Shown: in pieces, positions 58,804-64,000 of the stretch
Layout of the letters: the number at the start of each line of letters is the position of its first letter
How positions within the stretch are numbered: the first letter of the stretch is position 1
NCBI GenBank assembly: GCA_019242475.1
Contig: JAFAVK010000102.1
Coordinates: 45,005 to 109,004, forward strand
Direction of reading: 5' to 3'
Origin: Acidobacteriota bacterium
Lineage (GTDB): Bacteria; Acidobacteriota; Blastocatellia; Pyrinomonadales; Pyrinomonadaceae
DNA length: 64,000 bases
Position numbers and translations under genes: made by a program
Notes under the pieces: generated by a model
The model's database searches: none
Told to the model about the DNA's origin: nothing
Seen by the model: only the letters and a program-made list of their open reading frames with translations

Positions 58804-60825
58804 ATGAGCAGTATCAGGTTTTCAGAGTTCACAAAGATGATAGCGGCGTGGGGCGTCGTCGCCGCGCTGTTACTGGCCGGCGCGGTCGCGCCCGTCAGGG
58901 CGCAGCACGAGGGGCACGACATGTCCAACATGCAGGGCATGAAGATGTCGAAGCCCAAGCCCAAAGCCAGGAAGAAACCTAGGCCGAAGGCCCGAACGGC
59001 CGCGCGCCGGAAGAAAGCCGCGCGACCCGCGCAGCATAAACATGACATGGGCGGGATGAATATGAACGGCGCGCACACGCCGGCAGGCGCTCCCGCGTCA
59101 ACGCCCTCGCCCACGCACGGCCAGATGGAGCACATGCCGGGGATGCAGATGCCCGCCGCTTCCGGCACGCCCGCGCCGTCGGCGTCGCCTCGGCAGACGG
59201 ACATGAACAGCATGCCGGGGATGCAGATGCCTGCCTCCTCTCCCACGCCAGCCTCTACGGCGACGCCACAGCAGCAGCCGCACACGCACGACATGCCTGG
59301 GATGCAGATGCCCGCGGGCCAGCCGTCGCCGCAGGCCAAGCCCTCGCCCGAGCAGAAGATGGACATGAACATGCCCATGAACCACCCGATGCCGCAGGCC
59401 GGGCCGTCGCCGACGCCCGCCGAGGGCGGTATGGGGAACATGCCCGGCATGCAGCACGGCGAGCATGGTCAGGGCGCGATGAGCGGGATGGACATGTCCG
59501 GCGCCGGCTCGATGAAGATGGGGCCGCTGATGGTGATGTCGGAAGACGGGATGGGCGTCCGCGTCGGTTCGAGCGAGCACAACGTCCTTTCGATGGGCGC
59601 GATGGGCTCGGGCACCTCCTGGCAGCCGTCCTCGGGGCCGATGAACATGCACCACAAGGTCGCGGGCGACTGGCTGCTCATGTTCCACTACAACCTCGTC
59701 GGCGCGGTCAACCGACAGGGCGGGCCGCGCGGGGTGACGCAGGTCGAGTCGGCGAACTGGTTCATGCCGATGGCGTATCACAAGCTCGGTAAGGGCACTC
59801 TGCAACTGCGCGGCATGTTCAGCTTTGAGCCCTTCACCTTCCCGCCGGGAGGGTCGCCGCTCCTGTTCCAGACCGGCGAGACTTACAAGGGTCGGCCGCT
59901 GATTGACAGGCAACATCCGCACGACCTCTTCATGGAACTGTCGGCGCAGTACACGCACCCGCTCGGCGAGCGCGCGACGTGGTTTACCTACTTCGGCTAC
60001 CCCGGCGAGCCGGCGCTCGGCCCCGTCGCTTTCATGCACAGGATGTCGGCCTCGGAGAATCCCTCGGCCACGCTCGCGCACCACTTGCAGGACTCGACGC
60101 ACATCGCCTTCGGCGTGCTGACGACCGGCTTCACCTACCGCTGGTTCAAACTCGAAGGCTCGGTCTTCAACGGGCGCGAGCCGGACGAGAACCGCTACGA
60201 CTTCGACGCGCACAAGTGGAACTCGCGCTCGGCGCGTCTGTCGTTTATGCCGAACAAGAACTGGGCCTTCCAGATCAGTCACGGCTTCCTCAGAAGTCCC
60301 GAAGCGCAGGAGCCTGACGCCGACGTGCGGCGCACTACCGCGTCGGTGCAGTACAACCGCGCGTTCGACCGCGGCTACTGGGCCTCGGCCTTCGTCTGGG
60401 GGCGTAACCATATCAGCGAGCACGGCGAGGCGCGCAACCTCAACGGCTACACGTTCGAGTCCACGGTCAACTTCCTGACGCGCAACTACCTCTACACGCG
60501 GCTGGAGCTGGTGGACAAGGACGAGTTGCTGCGGGACGAAGACCGCGCGCTTCTGGGCATCACGGAAGACCACCCCTCGTTCCGCATCGGCGCGTACACC
60601 TTCGGCGGCTCGCGCGAAGTCTGGAACACGGACAAGGTCTCTTTCGCGCTGGGCAGCGACGTGACGTTCTACTCCAAGCCTTCGACACTCGACGCGATCT
60701 ACGGCCAGCGCCCGGTCTCCTGGAAACTCTTCTTTCGCATCCGACCGGGCAGGATGAAGATGGAATCCATGACCGGGACTCACGACGCGGGCGGCAATCA
60801 GCAGACGCCGCACGATCATCACTGA
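58804..60825 (+). CDS. Met/His-rich copper-binding outer-membrane barrel protein
   Basis: The 673-residue protein has a signal peptide (about 1-33). A very Met- and His-rich region (34-250) follows, with an intervening basic stretch (KPKPKARKKPRPKAR) and four near-repeats of MPGMQMPA/MPGMQHGE. The rest (about 265-673) alternates aromatic and polar residues in strands (FHYNLVGAVNRQGG, FFRIRPGR), the pattern of an outer-membrane beta-barrel as in PcoB/CopB-like proteins, and ends HDHH. Met-rich motifs favour Cu(I). It likely binds or passes copper at the outer membrane. GAGGGGAG precedes the start. Base composition matches the surrounding genes. Confidence 0.83.
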   Translation: MSSIRFSEFTKMIAAWGVVAALLLAGAVAPVRAQHEGHDMSNMQGMKMSKPKPKARKKPRPKARTAARRKKAARPAQHKHDMGGMNMNGAHTPAGAPASTPSPTHGQMEHMPGMQMPAASGTPAPSASPRQTDMNSMPGMQMPASSPTPASTATPQQQPHTHDMPGMQMPAGQPSPQAKPSPEQKMDMNMPMNHPMPQAGPSPTPAEGGMGNMPGMQHGEHGQGAMSGMDMSGAGSMKMGPLMVMSEDGMGVRVGSSEHNVLSMGAMGSGTSWQPSSGPMNMHHKVAGDWLLMFHYNLVGAVNRQGGPRGVTQVESANWFMPMAYHKLGKGTLQLRGMFSFEPFTFPPGGSPLLFQTGETYKGRPLIDRQHPHDLFMELSAQYTHPLGERATWFTYFGYPGEPALGPVAFMHRMSASENPSATLAHHLQDSTHIAFGVLTTGFTYRWFKLEGSVFNGREPDENRYDFDAHKWNSRSARLSFMPNKNWAFQISHGFLRSPEAQEPDADVRRTTASVQYNRAFDRGYWASAFVWGRNHISEHGEARNLNGYTFESTVNFLTRNYLYTRLELVDKDELLRDEDRALLGITEDHPSFRIGAYTFGGSREVWNTDKVSFALGSDVTFYSKPSTLDAIYGQRPVSWKLFFRIRPGRMKMESMTGTHDAGGNQQTPHDHH

Positions 60826-60856
60826 CCGGCGAACGACATGGGCCGGAGGAAACACG

Positions 60857-62404
60857 ATGACCACATACGGAAGAGGCGGCTTCAGAGTCATGGCCGGCGC
60901 GCTGGTGGTGTTGCTCGCGCTCGTCTTCTTACCCTCGTCGGCGGGCGCGCACGCCAGGCTGCTCCGCTCACAGCCGGCGGCCGGCTCGACCGCGGGGCAG
61001 CCGCCGAAGCTCGTCGAGCTGTGGTTCAACGAAGAGCTGGAGCCGAACCTCAACACCGTCGAGGTTAAAGACGCGCGGGGCGGTCGCGTCGATCGGGGCG
61101 AAGTCACGCTCGGCGAAGGCGGTAAGAAGGTCGAGGCCGCTCTGGACGAACTCGCGTCCGGGACCTACGCCGTGGAATGGAAGGCGGTCTCGGCCGACGG
61201 GCACACGATACGCGGCCGGTTCAACTTCACCGTCGCGGGCGACGCCGCTGCCGCCGCCGCCAGTCAGTCGCCGTCGCCGAGACCGAAGGAGCCCGCGAGA
61301 GAGGCCGGCACCGCGGCCACACCTGTCCCGCAGGCGCAAGTAGCTAATACGGCCGACGAGTCACCCATCACCTGGGCCGACAGCCTCGACCGCTGGCTCG
61401 GCTACCTGGCGATGATGACGCTGTTCGGGGGCTTCGCCGTGAGACTGTTTGTTCTGGGGCCTGCTCTCGGACATGAAGGCGCGGGCGAAGGCGACGCGGC
61501 GTCCGCCACCGCCGTGAGGCGCACCCTAGTGCTGTTGCGCGCGGGCGTCATCGTCCTGCTCGCGGCGCTGCTCGTGTCGCTCGTCATGCAGTCGTCGGAA
61601 GTCTTCGGCGGCGGCCTCGCGGAAGCGGCCTCCGTCTATCACCTCCGCGGCCTAATCGGCGGGACGGGCTTCGGGAGGTCGTGGCTTTTACAGGCCGCGG
61701 CGGCGACGGCACTGCTTGTCGTCACCGTCCTCTTAGGCCGTACCTTCAGGGCCGGGACGGCGATGGGAGGCGCGGGGCTCTGGTGGGCGGGGTTGCTCGC
61801 GGCGGCCGTGCTCCTCTACGGGCCGGTGATGACGGGGCACGCGGCGGCGGCCGCCAAGGAGTACGCCCTCTCTTCGGCCTCCGACTGGCTACACTTAATG
61901 GCGGCCGGCTTTTGGGTCGGCGGCCTCTTCCACCTGGCGCTCGCGCTGCCTCCCGCGCTCTCACGTCTGAACGGCGTAAGGCGCACGCGCGCACTCGCCC
62001 GCGTGATCACACTCTTCACACGCCTGGCGGTGCCGTGCGTCGCCGTCCTCCTGCTGGCGGGCCTCTACAACTCCTGGACCCACGTGGGGAGCCTGAGTGA
62101 GCTGTGGGATACGCCTTACGGCCGGACGCTCCTCGTCAAAGTCTTACTTGTCTTGCTCATGCTCGCGCTCGGGGCGCTCAACGGATTCCGCCTCGGGCCG
62201 CGCGCGGACCAGCTAGCGGCGGCGGGAGACGGTTCGCAGGACGCGGGAGTCGAGCGAGGCTTTGTCCGCTCGGTGAAGGCTGAAGCCTTACTCGGCGTCC
62301 TCGTCCTGCTCGCCACCGCCGCCCTCGTCTTCATCACACCGGCCCGCGGTCACGCGGCCGGCGACATGAGAGTAAACCCTGCCGAGATACACGAAGGAAG
62401 ATAG
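60857..62404 (+). CDS. CopC-CopD fusion protein
   Basis: The 515-residue protein has a signal peptide ending SAGA. Cleavage exposes His as the first mature residue (HARLLRSQPAAGS), as needed for the CopC Cu(II) site. The CopC domain spans about 35-125, with the later site in VSADGHTIRGRFNF. After a Pro/Ala linker a CopD-type domain of about eight membrane helices follows (from about 172), with a conserved GHAAAAAKEYAL segment and late helices. CopC binds periplasmic copper and CopD moves it across the inner membrane. A strong GGAGGAAA ribosome site precedes the ATG. Confidence 0.92.
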   Translation: MTTYGRGGFRVMAGALVVLLALVFLPSSAGAHARLLRSQPAAGSTAGQPPKLVELWFNEELEPNLNTVEVKDARGGRVDRGEVTLGEGGKKVEAALDELASGTYAVEWKAVSADGHTIRGRFNFTVAGDAAAAAASQSPSPRPKEPAREAGTAATPVPQAQVANTADESPITWADSLDRWLGYLAMMTLFGGFAVRLFVLGPALGHEGAGEGDAASATAVRRTLVLLRAGVIVLLAALLVSLVMQSSEVFGGGLAEAASVYHLRGLIGGTGFGRSWLLQAAAATALLVVTVLLGRTFRAGTAMGGAGLWWAGLLAAAVLLYGPVMTGHAAAAAKEYALSSASDWLHLMAAGFWVGGLFHLALALPPALSRLNGVRRTRALARVITLFTRLAVPCVAVLLLAGLYNSWTHVGSLSELWDTPYGRTLLVKVLLVLLMLALGALNGFRLGPRADQLAAAGDGSQDAGVERGFVRSVKAEALLGVLVLLATAALVFITPARGHAAGDMRVNPAEIHEGR

Positions 62405-62411
62405 CAACCGT

Positions 62412-62888
62412 ATGACAAAGAAGATTGTGATCGCACTTATAGTAGTCGCCGTTGCCGTCGCGGCCGCGCTCGCGCTGCGTCAGAGGCCCGCGCCTGAGAG
62501 AGCGGCCGTCAGCACGGCGGAAGCGCCGCACCGTCACACGCCGGCTGCGCGCCCGACGGCCGAAGCGGCGAGCGTGCCGGCGCACTACGAGACCGGGCCC
62601 GCCGCATCCAGCCTGTTGCCGACGCTGCCGCCGGAGAAGTTCCAGGGGGTCACGCGTGACGCCTACAAGGCGGTGGGGGAGATTCCTCGGCTCATCGCGC
62701 AGCTCCCGTGCTACTGCCACTGCGACCGCGGCTTCGGGCACAAGAGCCTCCAGAGCTGCTTCGTTGACGAGCACGCCGCCCACTGCGCCGTCTGCGTCGA
62801 GGAGGCGCTCACGGCTTACAAACTCCAAAAGCAGGGGCTCGGCGCGGCGCAGATACGCGAGCGCATCATCGCCCAATACGCGAATTAG
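62412..62888 (+). CDS. Membrane-anchored PCYCGC-motif-like protein
   Basis: The 158-residue protein has an N-terminal membrane helix (about 4-22), a Pro/Ala linker with HRH, and a cysteine-rich domain. The domain starts PCYCHCDRGFGHKSLQSCF and continues HAAHCAVC, close to the PCYCGC family except for His in place of Gly. The eight or so Cys and His residues suggest metal or disulfide chemistry in the periplasm. It follows CopC-CopD by 7 bp and so belongs to the copper operon, perhaps as a copper carrier or thiol reductase partner. Confidence 0.84.
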   Translation: MTKKIVIALIVVAVAVAAALALRQRPAPERAAVSTAEAPHRHTPAARPTAEAASVPAHYETGPAASSLLPTLPPEKFQGVTRDAYKAVGEIPRLIAQLPCYCHCDRGFGHKSLQSCFVDEHAAHCAVCVEEALTAYKLQKQGLGAAQIRERIIAQYAN

Positions 62889-63105
62889 TAGAGACTTGAT
62901 GGATGGCTCGCCCGGGTTCGAGGCTGTCGGCCGGGATGGCATGATACAGGTGTAGATATTTGATTTTGGCGCATAAGGAAGTGTTTACGTGTCATAAGGC
63001 TGAACGGTTACATAAGCAGTAGCTCCAACTGATGTCCTTACCTTAGAATAGAGCTGCTCGAAATTATCTCCCACCTTATACTGACGCAGGAGCGGATTCA
63101 TTAAA

Positions 63106-64000
63106 GTGTTCGTCAGGAACTTTCTGTTCATAGTCTTAGTGTGCGCGGTTTCAGGGTACGCGCAAACTTCGGCCTCGTCAGCCGCGATCAGCGGCTCAGT
63201 CCATGACGCGGCGGGGCAGGTCGTCCCCGGCGTCGTCGTCACCCTGCGGGAACTTACAACGAATCAAACGAGACGGGCGACGAGCGACGCCGAAGGCACG
63301 TACCGCATCAGCGTCCTCCCCGTCGGCACGTACGAGGTGCGCGCCGAAGGCGCGGGCTTCGCGCCTTACGTCAACCCGCAGGTGACGCTCGCGGTCGGCA
63401 TCACCACCACTCTTGATATTACGCTTAGACCCGCGGGGGTGAGCGCAGAGGTTACCGTCACAGACCGCCCGCCGGCGATAGACCCGACGCAGACGGCTTC
63501 CACCACTTCGATTGACCCGGAGCGCATCGAGGAGCTGCCCGTCAACAGCCGCAACTATCTTGAATTTACATTGCTCGCCCCGGGCGTCGCGCCTTCCAAC
63601 AGGCAGGCGAGCGGCGGCGGTGGCGGCGCGACGTCGGGAGCGCCGCTCGCCGATAGCGGCTTCACCTTCGGCGGCCTGCGCCCGCGCAGCAACACGATCT
63701 CGATTGACGGCCTCGACAACACGGACGAGACGACGGGGGCGGCGCGCGTCGCGCTCTCGCCGGAGATCGTGCGCGAGTTCCAGATCGTCAACAACGGGCT
63801 GTCGGCGGAGTTCGGCGGCGCGGCCGGCGGCGCGATCAACGTCGTCACCAAGGCCGGCGAGAACGAGTGGCACGGCGACCTCTTCACCTTCTTCCAGAAC
63901 GAGAGATTCAACGCGCGCGAGCCTTACAGCGACCCTCCGCCCGCGAGCCGCCTGCGCTTCCGCAGGTACCAGCCGGGCGGCGCGCTCGGCGGCCCCATCA
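63106..64000 (+). CDS. TonB-dependent receptor with carboxypeptidase-regulatory domain, 3' end outside window
   Basis: This gene is not in the ORF track because it runs off the right edge. The best start is the GTG at 63106, which gives a signal peptide (FVRNFLFIVLVCAVSGYAQ) with AGGAG about 12 bases upstream. An in-frame stop lies at 63082. About 298 residues are visible: a carboxypeptidase-regulatory-like domain (about 35-115; GVVVTLRE, VGTYEVRAEGAGF) and a plug domain (about 125-260; RIEELPVNSRNYLEFTLLAPGV, ISIDGLDNTDE, EFGGAAGGAINVVTKAG). The barrel begins with GDLFTFFQNERFNARE. This is the Oar-like group common in Acidobacteriota. The ligand is unknown and a link to the copper genes is not shown. 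Confidence 0.88.
   Translation, partial: MFVRNFLFIVLVCAVSGYAQTSASSAAISGSVHDAAGQVVPGVVVTLRELTTNQTRRATSDAEGTYRISVLPVGTYEVRAEGAGFAPYVNPQVTLAVGITTTLDITLRPAGVSAEVTVTDRPPAIDPTQTASTTSIDPERIEELPVNSRNYLEFTLLAPGVAPSNRQASGGGGGATSGAPLADSGFTFGGLRPRSNTISIDGLDNTDETTGAARVALSPEIVREFQIVNNGLSAEFGGAAGGAINVVTKAGENEWHGDLFTFFQNERFNAREPYSDPPPASRLRFRRYQPGGALGGPI

Noticed and set aside
62985-63242. 85-residue minus-strand ORF with a less GC-rich C-terminal half
   Set aside because: It is antisense to the signal peptide of the TonB-dependent receptor, and no family similarity or ribosome site is visible. A protein search of its last 40 residues would settle whether it is a gene fragment.
1-64000. CRISPR array
   Set aside because: The tandem heptamers have no spacers, and no set of 24-40-nt direct repeats with unique spacers or cas genes was seen.

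Overview
The window is about 64 kb of high-GC DNA from a Gram-negative bacterium. Large mosaic secreted proteins ending in DUF4214, a TIGR03118/Calx-beta/CHRD protein, Oar-like TonB-dependent receptors with an N-terminal carboxypeptidase-regulatory domain, a Uma2 nuclease and many thioredoxin-like proteins together suggest Acidobacteriota, most likely class Blastocatellia. That placement is inferred from gene content only. Two genes run off the window (1-524 and 63106-64000).

Layout. 1-6.4 kb: two minus-strand secreted beta-propeller proteins, one a 1,943-residue subtilase with seven RCC1 repeats, a TolB propeller and DUF4214. 6.7-11.4 kb: three thiol-disulfide proteins (a redoxin with a CxxW site, a CcdA-TlpA fusion, a TPR-TlpA protein) and glycine oxidase. 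11.6-19.2 kb: NAD-type isocitrate dehydrogenase, a Uma2 nuclease, a TIGR03118 protein whose DUF4214 domain is interrupted by a CHRD domain, and an active/inactive M16 peptidase pair. 19.4-23.8 kb: a membrane protein coupled to a winged-helix regulator, flanked by two identical 15-bp candidate operators, then a flavoprotein and a CreD-like protein. 23.9-27.4 kb: a secreted unknown, an M48 lipoprotein, and a TPR protein with a Fis-type HTH.

27.9-33.5 kb holds the two most unusual items. The first is a membrane-anchored ClpA/B-like AAA+ ATPase whose C-terminus is a class-I release-factor fold lacking both the GGQ domain and the stop-codon-reading tripeptide. The second is a roughly 513-nt structured RNA gene on the minus strand, with an A/T-rich upstream element, a near-consensus promoter and a UUCG-capped terminator, which I could not assign to a family. 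33.7-43.6 kb: WrbA, a domain-swapped aconitase-family enzyme leading an operon (CYTH, DUF3298, DUF488), a duplicated small secreted protein, MscS, an MFS transporter, a flavin reductase and an LRR protein. 43.8-53.6 kb is an accessory stretch with gene scars: a truncated SWIM protein abutting fragments of ornithine cyclodeaminase and TnpB, a TonB-dependent receptor, a copper-amine-oxidase-like protein, a lysyl oxidase, and a decayed ABC binding-protein gene fused to a sialidase-like tail.

54.7-62.9 kb is a coherent copper resistance island. It contains a MerR regulator with a 20-bp-spacer promoter, a CopA-type P1B-ATPase with a YHS and double-Cys N-terminus, a membrane cupredoxin, a His/Cys-rich secreted protein, a Met/His-rich outer-membrane barrel protein, a CopC-CopD fusion and a PCYCGC-type protein. 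Regulator, pump, periplasmic carriers and outer-membrane sink would together export and buffer copper.

Between genes there is a recurring set of long hairpins whose arms are built from short tandem units (GAACCGT, CAGTAGG/CAGTAGA, TGAAAAC, and the CGGAGACAC type). They sit at gene ends, in several cases carry the stop codon of the adjacent gene, and include a perfect 60-bp palindrome.
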